Positions 9,328 through 19,573 of a stretch of 64,000 nt of DNA are shown piece by piece; position 1 is the stretch's first letter, and each line of letters opens with the position of its first letter. Made by a program: the position numbers and the translations under genes. The notes beneath the pieces are model-generated. The model saw only the letters and a program-made list of their open reading frames with translations. It made no database searches and was not told where the DNA came from. The stretch comes from Symsagittifera roscoffensis (taxonomy: Eukaryota; Xenacoelomorpha; Acoela; Convolutidae), in the NCBI RefSeq assembly GCF_963678635.1, contig NC_087062.1:46401758-46465757 (forward strand). The letters run 5' to 3'.

Positions 9328-10139
9328 CTATCTGTTGTGATCGCTTTTTCTGCGTGCCTCCGTTTCGCTCAACAGGCGAGCCTTGCTGGCTTTCACCCCC
9401 GATAAAGCGCCATCCTGCCTTGGATGCTTAATGTCTGCCACAGCATCCCAGAATTGTTGACAATCCGATTTAAAATGACCTTCCAATTTACAGAAGAAAC
9501 ACCTTGGGCCGAATTTTGCAATTGCTCCTCTCATGAAATCTTCATGATCGACCTCTGACACATTTTCATCATCAAGGCTAAAGCCTGTTGCTTTCATGCC
9601 CTGTTTGTAGGTTGGGCATGGTCCGTTGATTTGCAATTTGCACAAGAGCGTCTCTTGTCCATATCGTCCCTTGGTTTGTACCAGTTGTTTCCTTGGTTTG
9701 CTGGTCCGTTGTTAAAATTGCCATAGTTTTTCTTGTAATATCCAGATCTCGATGGAGGCTTCAGCAAAAGATATACTTTTGACTTGAGTCTCAACTCCTC
9801 TGGGGTTGGCGCATTGGTTGAGAGTGGTGTAAAATGTGTCATTAACATTGTTCGAAGATCATCATTCTTCACACCATCGATAAATTTTGAGGCTACTGCC
9901 AGGTTCATCCTTCTGTTCGACTCATCTGGTTGGCTTCGCCTTCTCAGCATCTCCAAATTGTCCAGAAACTTGTCTATCGTCTCATCATCACGTTGCCTCC
10001 GTTTTTTGAAGCGCATCATTGCTTGATGTCCTTGCATCCCTGAGCCAAAACGATTTGACAAGATTTCAAAGATTTTCTTAGCAGTATCCCGCTGGTATTG
10101 CTTTTTGGCCATCACACAGTTTAGGGCTGTCCCTTCCAA
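9328..10139 (-). pseudogene. E1 gag capsid and nucleocapsid part (two frames)
   Basis: 10,139-9,594 carries the capsid-like block (EGTALNCVMAK, KIF.ILSNRFGSG.QGHQAM, RRQRD.ETIDKFLD.LE.LRRRS) and the first zinc knuckle start CANCKSTDH, which is then lost in a frameshift. 9,645-9,328 holds the second knuckle CFFCKLEGHFKSDC (CX2CX4HX4C) and KHPR..GALSGVKAS. Gag packages the RNA genome. A deletion removes the residues just upstream of the capsid block relative to E2. Confidence 0.8.
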
Positions 10140-10575
10140 GTTGCTGGTAAGAGCACTGCTTTCTTGTCTTTCTTAAAAACCCTTCTGGACTTTCCACTAC
10201 GTTCATTGGTTCTAGATAACCTCGTAAGGATTGTTTTAGAGGTTCAACGGCTGTGGCCATTGATGTAGCATCTCTTGAAAGCCCCGCCTGAGTATCATTG
10301 CCCCCTGATATGGGCTCTGGATCTTTTCTCAGGTCCGAATCGCTGGGATTGTTTCTTCCTTGACTCGCATGACTCCTGTTTCTGGAATAACATCTCCGAG
10401 TCGCATGTGTGTCTTGCGTCGGTCGTTTGTTGGAGGTCTGTCTGTTGCCAGTTGAACTTCCTCTGATGTTTGGGCCCCGTGTTCTATTGTCCCCTGTGAC
10501 ATAGTTTGTTGAACTGCCCATTCTTCTAGTGGATCCATATATCCTTCTCCTATTCTGTTGTTCATTGAAGTTCAT
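10078..10575 (-). CDS. E1 gag middle ORF (165 aa), ATGA overlap with gag N ORF
   Basis: Asn/Arg/Ser-rich, low complexity, then VEPLKQSLRGYLEPM..VESPEGFLRK, which corresponds to E2 MFEPLNRSPETFITK. The ATG at 10,575 overlaps the TGA of the upstream ORF as ATGA, and the same overlap is present in E1b at 17,582. It shifts out of the capsid frame after GFLRKTRK. This either reflects stop-restart expression or a lesion shared by E1a and E1b before their duplication. Confidence 0.6.
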   Translation of the reverse strand: MNFNEQQNRRRIYGSTRRMGSSTNYVTGDNRTRGPNIRGSSTGNRQTSNKRPTQDTHATRRCYSRNRSHASQGRNNPSDSDLRKDPEPISGGNDTQAGLSRDATSMATAVEPLKQSLRGYLEPMNVVESPEGFLRKTRKQCSYQQLGRDSPKLCDGQKAIPAGYC

Positions 10576-11900
10576 CCTCGGCTCCCTGCTGGTTCTCCCG
10601 TTTTCGATTCCCCATCTTTTGACCCATTCCTGCTGCCTAGTAGCCTGTCCAACCTATCCATGATAGCTTGAGTTCGCCTCTCCATCATCGCATCTATCTT
10701 GGTGTCAAGAGTCCAAAGAGTCTGCTCTTGCTGAATTCTCAACTTCTCCATGTCCTCTCTCAATCGTAACTCTCTCTGCTCAGCTTCCCTCGTCATTCGA
10801 GACAAGTTCTTAGCCAAGTGTTCATCCGTTCTCTCCTTCATGCGTTTTTAGCTTCTAATAACTTCTCGTCTGTTGCGGTTGATCTCTTCCCGCAGATTTT
10901 CTCTCTCGATGTGGCCTGCCCTTTCTAGTTTACTCATTCTTAAGGACATATGTTCATTCTGTTCTCCTATGCTGCCCACTATGTTGGTCAAGGCTTCTTC
11001 AATTGATGTTCCGTTATCCACCAATGGCTTCACAAGTGGCGGTGTCACCCTGTCGTTCCCACGTAGCTTGGTGCTGGTCCAGAGTCGGGTTTTGATTCTC
11101 TGCCTCGACGTCTTTTCAAGATCCACTTCTGGATCCGCAGGTGCATCACATAGCCCTGTGTTTCTATTCTTCGAAGTTCGCATTTCCGAATTCGCCATAT
11201 TCACAAAGTCTCTTGACTGGCCTGATCCATTTTTGAGTCTCTCTGGTGCCAGTCTCTCTATCGGTGTATGCGTCATTCTTCAGAGTCGAACTATTGAGGC
11301 TGACTTGAGATCCAAAGTTATCTTGCTCGTCATCGTCCTCTTCTTCTTCCTGGGTTTCTGCTTCATCGCTTGTACCCGTTGCCATGGTAAATGGAAAGAA
11401 GTTTCCGAAAGGGTTCTTCTCTCTTTCTGAAAACGATGAGGACGTTGCCGGTTTCTCCGTCACGCCAAGCATCATGGTTTTGTCTGTGGGTAATGTTGTA
11501 GTCTCCACAGTTTCAGTAGAGATATCGGACAGTTCCGACATCTCTTCTCGGTCCAGGGTCCCGGTGGAAGTGGCAAAATCTTGGCCTTGTTCTACCGGAG
11601 TAGATTCACTCACCAATCTTCTGTTTCCTCTCCCTTCCGGTCCTTTTCCCTGCTGGTTCTCATCCATGGCAGGGTCCGGATGGACCTCTACATCTAACCT
11701 TGCCTTCTGTCCTTCTGAGGACTTTTGACTCCTGGTTTCAACCATTATGCTTGAAATTTTTTCCCCTCTGTCGGTCCGGGTTCGTCTGATCCTTTCCACA
11801 TAAGGGTCGTTCATTGCTTTTCTCTGTCTCTTTGTATGAATTTCCTGGAGCTATCACTTAGCTTAGGTATCCTTGACTTGTCTAGACCCATTTTCAATTT
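10572..11900 (-). pseudogene. E1a gag N-terminal part: acidic region and coiled coil
   Basis: Open pieces are 11,814-11,164, 11,276-10,848 and 10,841-10,572. The first contains MVETRSQKSSEG, a Glu/Asp run (QEEEEDDDEQDN) and DAYTDRETGT. The later pieces carry a long charged coiled coil (LSRMTREAEQRELRLRE.MEKLRIQQEQT). The intact equivalent is E1b at 17,579-18,928. In E1a, one nucleotide is missing near 11,835 in front of MNDPYVERIRR, and further indels occur near 11,170 and 10,845. Confidence 0.75.
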
Positions 11901-12612
11901 ATCACTTCTTACTGACCATACACTCAATTCGACTGCTTGTGTCCTTGTAGTCTGACTACTGATAACAATAACGAAACACAATAAATTCCAAAAGTTTTAC
12001 TTAAATAGTGACCACGAATCCTTATTTGTTATCACAGTACAGCGTGTATACAATTTATTCACAATAATCGAGTATTAGTTGTAAGATATGAAAGTAGCAC
12101 AGTAGGATGATATCAATTTATTTAAAAGATAGTGTTCTCACTACCCAATCAAGGAAAGATATTATTGATTTAAAACCAAAATGAATAAAAATAAGATTAT
12201 TTTCAATGAAAAACGTATGTGTTTGGTACTTTAGTCAGTCGCAATGTAATAGTCGAACTTGTTTATAAAGAAAGAACTTTCCCTTCCCTGCTTGGTGCTG
12301 CAACAAACAGACAAAACTTGAAGGCAGTAATTTTCTCAAGTGGGTGGCTGTTGCACCCACCGAGTCCTGTGTTACCTATCTGCCTTTGGATTTCCCGAGC
12401 TATACCTACTTAAATCCTGAGGGCAATCACTTTTCCCAAAAACGATTTGGATTTCAATCCACACAAATCAGTTACAAACTCTTGTTCAGTTTAGACTTAC
12501 TGTCGCGAATATCCGAGTTTAGACCTGTTTTGTTTTGGTCTGGTCTTTTATAAAGAGGCAAGTTATCTAATACCTTTCAATATTTTCTTTTCTTCTGTCT
12601 ACTTAAGTCTTA
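11901..12612 (-). other. E1a leader next to gag, AT-rich, about 560 bp absent from E1b
   Basis: Up to about 11,990 this is shared with E1b (18,930-19,035). From about 12,000 to 12,580 the sequence is unique to E1a; E1b continues directly with the segment homologous to 12,580. No coding signal. It is a deletion in E1b or an insertion in E1a; I see no terminal repeats that would mark a separate insertion. Confidence 0.6.
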
Positions 12613-13025
12613 ACAAAATAGTGCCCCTCCGGATTGGCAAAAACAGGACCCCTTCCGGATTGGCAAAAATAGTACCCCACCGGATTGACAAAAACAAGAC
12701 CCGCAGGATTGGCAAAAATAGTACCCCACCGGATTGACAAAAACAAGACCCGCAGGATTGGCAAAAATAGTACCCCTCCGGATTGGCAAAAACAAGACCC
12801 CTCCGGATTGGCAAAATAGTACCCCTCCGGATTGGCAAAAACAAGACACTTCCGGATTGGCAAAACTGGGACCCTTCCGGATTGGCAAAATTGGGACCCT
12901 TCCGGATTGGCAAAATTGGGACCCTTCCGGATTGGTAAAAATAAGAACCCTCCGGATTGGCAACACTGGGACCCTTCCGGGTTGGCAAAATTGGGACCTT
13001 TCCGGATTGGGACTCCTCCGGGTTT
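12613..13025 (-). repeat. 25-bp minisatellite in E1a leader
   Basis: Roughly 16 copies of a unit like gacccttccggattggcaaaattgg. The central block has perfect 25-bp spacing; the left part has variants with poly-A and agtaccc. Because 25 is not a multiple of 3, all frames are open and produce repetitive peptides, which I do not consider genes. The same array is at 19,111-19,573 in E1b. E2 has a looser array of accctccgaagt motifs at the corresponding place. Confidence 0.9.
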
Positions 13026-14906
13026 GTAAAAATAGCTTTCCAGAGTCTTTCAAAATTTTCACCCGTTACCCTTCCGGATACGTTCTCCGATGCTATTACG
13101 CTGTTTGAACTAACTAGGAAGGATGTATTTTCTTTACCAAGACCCTTCCGGGTTGAAGCTAAGCCTCTTAGTTGACAATTCACCTTAACTGTGAAGGGTC
13201 TTATCACTAGCCTAGTTTCGATTCGACTATGGTTTTCTTGTTTCCTTAGCCTTCACTTTTCGTCTAGAACAACGTAAAATTGCCTTATTCAGCCGTTACT
13301 ATCCTTTGGTAACGGTGTAAGGGCTTTCCAAACATTTTTTTATAAAACGTGAAGGGTCTACCTTCCCGAGTTAGTGAGTTTGCTGAGAACAATCTTAAGA
13401 ACTTTCCACGCTGACTTTTTTGAATAATTGTTGTTTTTATGAGTAAGCTCACCTAATTTCTGATCTAATGGTACCAATATCAACCGGATCTGTCCAGTTG
13501 TTCCAAAGTTATTAACCAAGACGTCTTTTTTCTAAAAACAAAAATTTTTCTCTCTCATAGGTTCCGCCTAACGCCTAACGCAATTCTGATCTCTTCGACC
13601 TAAAAATTATTGATCCGAACTCAAAAGGTCTATAATTTTCTAGTTCAATGCAAAAAACCCGATCTAAAACAATCCGGCTGAAAAAATGTGCCAAAAACAT
13701 ACTATTTGGACCCTGCCGGATTGATGAACCCACTAAATCAAACACATTAAGTTGAATTTCACTGTAACCCGGAAGGTTGTGGGCAAACGGGTTTCCAAAC
13801 CTGTCTCTTCACAAGAAAATTCGGTTTTTGGTACCCAATTATTTCCAACCATTTCTGAACTAAACTTCACCTGTTCTAACTATTATACTTGTACAATTAC
13901 GCTGTAACTCACTAATTTAGCGCTTTTTTCCGTTTCAGAAATATCGATATCTCAAAAATCACAATTTGTGGGGAAAGGGGTCAAAATATTGCCATTTTGA
14001 CCCTAAAAACCGGTCTGCTTACTGTGTTTCTCACTGAAAAACTATATAGGAGTATTAATATAGGCTGTATAAATAGTAATGCTAGTAATTTTATACCCCT
14101 CCGGGTTTGTTCAATATCCGAATTAAGGTGCCTAACTCGGAAATTCGCAGTTCGGTGAAGGGTCACTACAGTGCAGTCACTGTCGAGCCCCCCAGAGAGT
14201 AATATCTTACTTTTTGTACCAAAAGGGATACAAAACTTTTAACGATACCCAACAGTCGATTCGATTGTTGTTGTCCTTGAGCTCCTTCTTGTCGCTCCTT
14301 GAACTGCTTGCCGGATCAGTCTTTTTCCCTAATCCCGAGACCCCTCCGGATTGAGCGCAAATTAGCATTAAGGTGCTTAAATACTCAAATAACCCTACAG
14401 TACAATCACCACAAGCGGGCCACAAAATTGATCTTAACAATCCTGACTGATATAAATGCCTGTAACAACATTATATCTAACAACAACAAACGGGACGGTC
14501 GGATCACATCTCGTCGGGGTGATGATTTCTACTAATTTTATACTTTATTTTTTTTTACTGTTTTTGGTTTTTTCGGTTATTTTTTATGTTTTTTGTGTTT
14601 CTTAGGTACTATTCTACTTTTTGTTTGGTTTCTTATATATCTTTAAGTGTTTTTGGTCACATACCACTCAGGAAATGAAGGGACGGCCAATCCCCCCACC
14701 CTTCCTGGAACGTGAAATTTTGGTCTTAACTAGGTTAAAAAGCTATTCATGGGAATCCGGAAGGCTTCCGCATTCCGAACTAACACTCCGCCCTGTGGTT
14801 TAGGGCGTTGTTTTGAGCATCCGGACGGCGCGGAGTGCTCGTTAATGGTTCTGCCGGTCATGATGTTAAAAAAGAATAACACCCAGGAGCGCCATAAAAA
14901 CATCTA
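13026..14906 (-). other. E1a 5' leader (noncoding), between LTR and minisatellite
   Basis: Continuous with E1b 19,574-21,452 at high identity, and alignable in patches with the E2 leader 39,491-41,090 read in the opposite orientation. Conserved patches are GACTGTTGGGTATCGTT, TTGAGTATTTAAGCAC, AATTTCCGAGTTA and, next to the LTR, TTTTTATGGCGCTC. No ORF of note. CCTTCCGG/CCCTCCGG octamers recur throughout. Leaders of about 3 kb are long for Ty3/gypsy elements. Confidence 0.7.
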
Positions 14907-15334
14907 TTTAACATTCGCACGGAAGTATATATCAACGGAAAATAAAGCTAGGTTCAAAGACGACTGGCGAACGTTCGAACAGAGCTCTACATTCTTTTCA
15001 TCGTCTCTACCAAAGCCAGTTCTTTTGGTGGTCTTTCCAACATCGGGTCGACAAAAACGTTACTGCTCTCCGCCTTCGAACATAACTCTCAAATTAACTT
15101 GCTTACATGCAAAATTAGTGAGCTCTTGGCTGGGTCTCAGTATCCCCAGACCACGAGGTCACTCCTAAAAACAGGGCTACTACTATTTCTTATATCAGTA
15201 TTGTTTTTGTTCAGTAGATAAAAATCATCATCTCCATCGAAGATGGAGCAACCCTTTCAAACTCCTAGCTTCTCATCGTCATAAAATGAATTCAGATGTT
15301 AAATAAATTCAATTCAGGACATAATCGGGAAGCG
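14907..15334 (-). repeat. truncated 5' LTR of E1a
   Basis: The LTR/leader junction (..GTTAAA/TAGATG on the minus strand) aligns with the E2 LTR end GTTACA/TAGACG. The interior matches the E2 LTR in patches (CTTACATGC.AA, CTGGGTCTCAGTATCC versus CTGAGTCTCGGATCC, CCATCGAAGATGGA versus CCATTGGAGATGGA). It stops at about 15,334 at a junction with LINE sequence; the more complete copy at 23,848-24,617 shows what is missing. Confidence 0.75.
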
Positions 15335-16096
15335 AAGGGCATAAATGCTTGTGCGGAAAAGACATTACCGAAGATGGCTGGCATGCTCTTTCTTGCCTCA
15401 AAAGTGCAAGAAGATTCTCTAGGCATTCACACCTTAAAGCCCTTTTAAAGCAGAGTTTATCTTCTACTCACATTCCGTCTGTTTTAGAACCACGACACAG
15501 GACCGATCCGAAGCAACCAGACAGTTTGATGCTCGTTCCATGGACTGTTGGTAAGCAGCTCATGTGGGATATAACGGTAGTAGACTCCATAGCTCATAGT
15601 AGGATTAGTGCCGGGTCTTTTTGTAACCCTGGTACAACAGCCGCTGAAGCCGAAGAGCAAAAAAATGGCAAGTATAAAGATCTAGTAGATGATGGGTATT
15701 TTTTTAAACCGCTAGCTTTTAGGTTCAGTGCGCGGCCGGCCCCAGCACAGATAATTTTTTGAGCAAATATTTTAAGAACCTAAGCATATGCATTGAGGAA
15801 CCCAGCGCAGGCCGCTTTTTTCAAACAGAGAATATAAATTGCAAACGCCGCTTGCGTACTCAGAACAATAAATGGCATAAAAACTTGTAACACTTGTATA
15901 TTACGTTTTTTGGTGTCGAGTTGCGTGTTTTTTTTTTAAAAAAAACGTAGCCCGTATCAATTCTGATTGTGAGGACATCAACACTTGTCATCTTCCTTTA
16001 TTATTATCAGTTCCATATCTAGAAAATTCAAAAATTTTGACTGGAATACGTAATGAAGGGACTCCTGACTGTAACCTCGGTTATTCTGATAATTTT
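15335..16096 (+). pseudogene. R2-like LINE C-terminus and 3' UTR, fragment 1
   Basis: Codes for a Cys/His segment (CGKDITEDGWHALSC, preceded in the sister copies by RHKC), then PKQPDSLMLVPWTVGKQLMWDITVVDS and AEAEEQK..KYKDLVDDGY. The order, zinc finger followed by a PD..(D) WD.T.VD block, is what is seen at the C-terminus of LINEs with a restriction-like endonuclease. The coding part is 15,349-15,762. The rest is 3' UTR shared with fragments 2 and 3. An 8-codon difference in EPRHRTDP versus EPRHLYRTDP separates it from fragment 2. Confidence 0.7.
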
Positions 16097-17140
16097 GTCC
16101 CATTCGAATATCAGACCTGACAGCGTCGACTATCGAACAGTCAATGACTCTCTCAGTTGTTATAGGGCTTCACTAGTCTGCAGTGATAATGATAGAGACA
16201 ATGAAGGCCGCGGAACTGATGGTTGGGAAACTGAGGAAACCGAGGCCTCGATGCTTGACGGGAAGAGTTATTTGACTGAAAGAAAGGTCTGTGATGATAC
16301 AGTTCAGAATTCGTTCGGTTTCATGTTGTAATGATTGATCGATTACCCACAAGACATCTTGGTGTTTGAAAGCAGGATTGGCACGGGGAACATATATGAG
16401 TTTGGGAATGAAGAATCAGTTTTTAACACGAAAGAAAGCAGTTTGACAGGGTAAATGACGAGTTTGGCTGATAAGAACTTTGACATGGTCTAGTTTGCTT
16501 TTGAGCTCAGATCTTACAGATAACCCGGCACCGAGAAGAGTGGTTTTCTCTGCTGGAACACAGTCAATCTTGGGAAACACTTCTTGGCATTCGTGATAAT
16601 GAGCCTGTATGTTGGGACCGGAAGCCGTAACTTCACATTTCTGGTTCAACAAGTAGACCTCTTCTGGTTCAACTGGACCCACTTCTTTAGCACGAGATTC
16701 AAGATTGATTAGGTTTTTAGGGCTGTTTGCCATGTGTCGCGGAATGCCACGTCGTCCAGATGTCCAGATTTGAACTTGCTACGAATCCGTTGGAGCATCT
16801 TGCGAATGACATGGCAGAACCCAAAAGTGGAAAGAGGGTCTTCCTGCTGAAAACATTCTTTTGGTTCAACAAGAGACCCACTTCTTTAGCACGAGATTCA
16901 AGATCGATTAGGTTTTTTAGGGCTGTTTGCCATGTGTCACGGAATGCCACGTCGTCCAGATGCCTAGATTTGAACTTGCTACGAATCCGTTGGAGCATCT
17001 TACGGATGACAAGGCAGAACCCAAAAGTGGAAAGAGGGTCTTCCTGCTGAAAACATTCTTCTGGTTCAGCAAGAGACCCACTTCTTTAGCACGAGATTCA
17101 AGATCGATTAGGTTTTTTAGGGCTGTTTGCCATGTGTCGC
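16097..17140 (-). pseudogene. R2-like LINE reverse transcriptase fragment with internal tandem repeat
   Basis: Minus-strand reading: FKSRHLDDVAFRDTW (an xLDD catalytic motif), TALKNLIDLESRAKEVG, LLNQKCEVTASGP, KTTLLGAGL, then 16,430-16,107 VKN.FFIPKLIYVPRANPAF and LPVKHRGLGFLSF. This is the order of the R2-like RT palm and thumb also seen at 62,837-64,000. A 200-bp part spanning HLDD to KEVG is repeated. It joins fragment 1 tail to tail at about 16,096 and the E1b gag at about 17,140. Confidence 0.7.
16660..17140 (-). repeat. 200-bp tandem repeat within LINE RT fragment
   Basis: The string gacccacttctttagcacg recurs at about 16,675, 16,875 and 17,076, and ggctgtttgccatgtgtcg at about 16,721, 16,921 and 17,121. 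The array has about 2.4 copies with few differences. It multiplies the segment coding for the catalytic LDD motif. Confidence 0.85.
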
Positions 17141-17582
17141 TTCCAAGTTGCTGGTAAGAGCACTGCATTGTTGTCTTTCTTAAAAACCCTTCTGGACTTT
17201 CCACTACGTTCATTGGTTCTAGATAACCTCGTAAGGATTGTTTTAGAGGTTCAACGGCTGTGGCCATTGATGTAGCATCTCTTGAAAGCCCCGCCTGAGT
17301 ATCATTGCCCCCTGATATGGGCTCTGGATCTTTTCTCATGTCCGAATCGCTGGGATTGTTTCTTCCTTGACTCGCATGACTCCTGTTTCTGGAATAACAT
17401 CTCCGAGTCGCATGTGTGTCTTGCGTCGGTCGTTTGTTGGAGGTCTGTCTGTTGCCAGTTGAACTTCCTCTGTTGTTTGGGCCCCGTGTTCTATTGTCCC
17501 CTGTGACATAGTTTGTTGAACTGCCCATTCTTCTAGTGGATCCATATATCCTTCTCCTATTCTGTTGTTCATTGAAGTTCAT
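16917..17582 (-). CDS. chimeric ORF: E1b gag middle part fused to LINE RT fragment (221 aa)
   Basis: Residues 1 to about 146 are the same as the E1a gag middle ORF (MNFNEQQNRRRIYG, then VEPLKQSLRGYL, GFLRKT). The sequence then changes to DTWQTALKNLIDLESRAKEVG, the LINE RT repeat. The frame remains open across the junction at about 17,140 and through one 200-bp unit. The ATG at 17,582 overlaps the TGA of the upstream gag ORF. It is probably an accidental fusion by recombination. Confidence 0.7.
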   Translation of the reverse strand: MNFNEQQNRRRIYGSTRRMGSSTNYVTGDNRTRGPNNRGSSTGNRQTSNKRPTQDTHATRRCYSRNRSHASQGRNNPSDSDMRKDPEPISGGNDTQAGLSRDATSMATAVEPLKQSLRGYLEPMNVVESPEGFLRKTTMQCSYQQLGSDTWQTALKNLIDLESRAKEVGLLLNQKNVFSRKTLFPLLGSALSSVRCSNGFVASSNLGIWTTWHSVTHGKQP

Positions 17583-18928
17583 CCTCGGCTCCCTGCTGGT
17601 TCTCCCGTTTTCGATTCCCCATCTTTTGACCCATTCCTGCTGCCTAGTAGCCTGTCCAACCTATCCATGATAGCTTGAGTTCGCCTCTCCATCATCGCAT
17701 CTATCTTGGTATCAAGAGTCCCAAGAGTCTGCTCTTGTTGAATTCTCAACTTCTCCATGTCCTCTCTCAATCGTAACTCTCTCTGCTCAGCTTCCCTCGT
17801 CATTCGAGACAAGTTCTTAGCCAAGTGTTCATCCGTTCTCTCCTTCAAGCGTTTTTCGCTTCTAAAAACTTCTTGTCTGTTGCGGTTGATCTCTTCCCGC
17901 AAATTTTCTCTCTCTACGTGGCCTGCCCTTTCTAGTTTACTCATTCTTAAGGACATCTGCTCATTCTGTTCTCCTATGCTGCACACTATGTTGGTCAAGG
18001 CTTCTTCAATTGATCTTCCGTTATCCACTAATGGCGTCACAAGTGGCGGTGTCACCCTGTCGATCCCAGGTAGCTTGGTGCTGGTCCAGACTCGGGTTTT
18101 GATTCTCTGCCTCGACGTCTTTTCAAGATCCACTTCTGGATCCGCAGGTGCATCACATAGCCCTGAATTTCTATTCTTCGAAGTTCGCATTTTCGAATTC
18201 GCCATATTCACAAAGTCTATTGACTGGCTTGATCCGTTTGCGATTTTGCTTAATGTCCTCACTACACCAAATTGGTTCATGGTGCCAGTCTCTCTATCGG
18301 TGTACGCGTCATTCTCCTGAGTTGAACTATTGAGGCTGACTTGAGATCCAAAGTTATCTTGCTCGTCATCGTCCTCTTCTTCTTCATGGGTTTCTGCTTC
18401 ATCGCTTGTACCCGTTCCCATGGTAAATGGAAAGAAGTTTCCGAAAGGGTTCTTCTCTCTTTCTGAAAAGGATGAGGACCTTGCCGGTTTCTCCGTCACG
18501 CCAAGCATCATGGTTTTGTCTGTGGGTAATGTTTTAGTCTCCACATTTTCAGTAGAGATATCGGACAGTTCCGACATCTCTTCTCGGTCCAGGGTCCCGG
18601 TGGAAGTGGCAAAATCTTGGCCTTGTTCTACCGGAGTAGATTCACTCACCAATCTTTTGTTTCCTCTCCCTTCCGGTCCTTTTCCCTGCTGGTTCTCATC
18701 CACGGCAGGGTCCGGTTGGACCTCTACCTCTAACCTTGCCTTGTGTCCTTCTGAGGACTTTTGACTCCTGGTTTCAACCATTATGCCTGAAACTTTCTTC
18801 CCTTTGTCGGTCCGGGTTCGTCTGATCCTTTCCACATAAGGGTCGTTCATTGCTTTTCTCTGTCTCTCTGGTATGAATTTCCTGGAGCTATCACTTAGCT
18901 TAGGTATCCTTGACTTGTCTAGACCCAT
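17579..18928 (-). CDS. E1b gag N-terminal ORF: acidic region plus coiled coil (about 449 aa from chosen start)
   Basis: I place the start at 18,928 (MGLDKSRIPKL). The frame is open to 19,069, but the extra 47 residues lie in leader sequence that is disrupted in E1a. Order: MNDPYVERIRR.RTDKGKK; MVETRSQ; acidic HEEEEDDDEQDN; NQFGVVRTLSK; then a heptad-rich charged coiled coil (SLRMSKLERAGHVERENL, SRMTREAEQREL). It is likely the assembly domain of Gag. Its TGA overlaps the ATG of the next ORF as ATGA. The corresponding E2 region has no stop there but a one-base shift. Confidence 0.75.
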   Translation of the reverse strand: MGLDKSRIPKLSDSSRKFIPERQRKAMNDPYVERIRRTRTDKGKKVSGIMVETRSQKSSEGHKARLEVEVQPDPAVDENQQGKGPEGRGNKRLVSESTPVEQGQDFATSTGTLDREEMSELSDISTENVETKTLPTDKTMMLGVTEKPARSSSFSEREKNPFGNFFPFTMGTGTSDEAETHEEEEDDDEQDNFGSQVSLNSSTQENDAYTDRETGTMNQFGVVRTLSKIANGSSQSIDFVNMANSKMRTSKNRNSGLCDAPADPEVDLEKTSRQRIKTRVWTSTKLPGIDRVTPPLVTPLVDNGRSIEEALTNIVCSIGEQNEQMSLRMSKLERAGHVERENLREEINRNRQEVFRSEKRLKERTDEHLAKNLSRMTREAEQRELRLREDMEKLRIQQEQTLGTLDTKIDAMMERRTQAIMDRLDRLLGSRNGSKDGESKTGEPAGSRG

Positions 18929-19110
18929 TTTCAATTTATCACTTCTTACTGCCCATACACTCAATTTGAATGCTTGTGTCCTTGTAGTCTGACTACTGAT
19001 AACAATAACGCAACACAATAAATTCCAAAAGACTACTGATGACAATAACGCAACGAATCCTTGTATCACCTTTCAATATTTTCTTTTCTTCTGTCTACTT
19101 AAGTCTTAAC
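18929..19110 (-). other. E1b leader between minisatellite and gag
   Basis: Short AT-rich noncoding stretch. A 30-bp piece (gactactgatnacaataacgcaac) is repeated at about 18,995 and 19,032, at the point where E1a carries about 560 bp more; the repeat could mark the deletion breakpoint. Confidence 0.5.
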
Positions 19111-19573
19111 AAAATAGTGCCCCTCCGGATTGGCAAAAACAGGACCCCTTCCGGATTGGCAAAAATAGTACCCCACCGGATTGACAAAAACAAGACCCGC
19201 AGGATTGGCAAAAATAGTACCCCTCCGGATTGGCAAAAACAGGACCCCTTCCGGATTGGCAAAAATAGTACCCCACCGGATTGACAAAAACAAGACCCGC
19301 AGGATTGGCAAAAATAGTACACCTCCGGATTGGCAAAAACAAGACCCCTCCGGATTGGCAAAATAGTACCCCTCCAGATTGGCAAAAACAAGACACTTCC
19401 CGATTGGCAAAACTGGGACCCTTCCGGATTGGCAAAATTGGGACCCTTCCGGATTGGCAAAATTGGGACCCTTCCGGATTGGTAAAAATAAGACCCCTCC
19501 GGATTGGCAACACTGGGACCCTTCCGGGTTGGCAAAATTGGGACCCTTCCGGATTGGGACTCCTCCGGGTTTG
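19111..19573 (-). repeat. 25-bp minisatellite in E1b leader
   Basis: About 18 copies of the unit seen in E1a. A higher-order duplication of about 100 bp (four units: ccctccggattggcaaaaacagg to gacccgcagg) is visible at 19,121-19,320. Copy number differs from E1a, so the array is length-variable even between duplicates. Confidence 0.9.

Larger units (their letters stand above)
1..15334 (-). mobile_element. E1a, giant Ty3/gypsy LTR retrotransposon, 3' end outside window
   Basis: Read on the minus strand, the order is truncated 5' LTR (15,334-14,907), leader of about 2.9 kb with a 25-bp minisatellite, gag, protease, RT, RNase H, integrase C-terminus, pol extension, macro-like region, ORFa, coiled-coil ORF and SGNH ORF. 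The last is cut by position 1. The order and sequence match E2 on the plus strand, with position 1 corresponding to about 56,265 in E2. E1a is damaged: about 30 gag residues, about 230 residues between zinc knuckle and protease, about 180 residues between protease and RT, and the integrase core are missing relative to E2. Frameshifts and stops are scattered. The 3' LTR is not in the window. Confidence 0.85.

Noticed and set aside
12613-13025. CRISPR array
   Set aside because: The unit has no unique spacers; the 25-bp units are contiguous, and the context is a eukaryotic retroelement leader.
12599-13207. Long repetitive-peptide ORFs in all frames over the 25-bp arrays (also 19,095-19,754)
   Set aside because: They arise because a 25-bp unit without stops is open in every frame. 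No start context and no conservation of the peptide as opposed to the DNA repeat.
18929-19069. Signal-peptide-like N-terminus on the E1b gag ORF
   Set aside because: The hydrophobic stretch lies in leader sequence that is interrupted in E1a, and gag proteins do not need it. I take 18,928 as the start.
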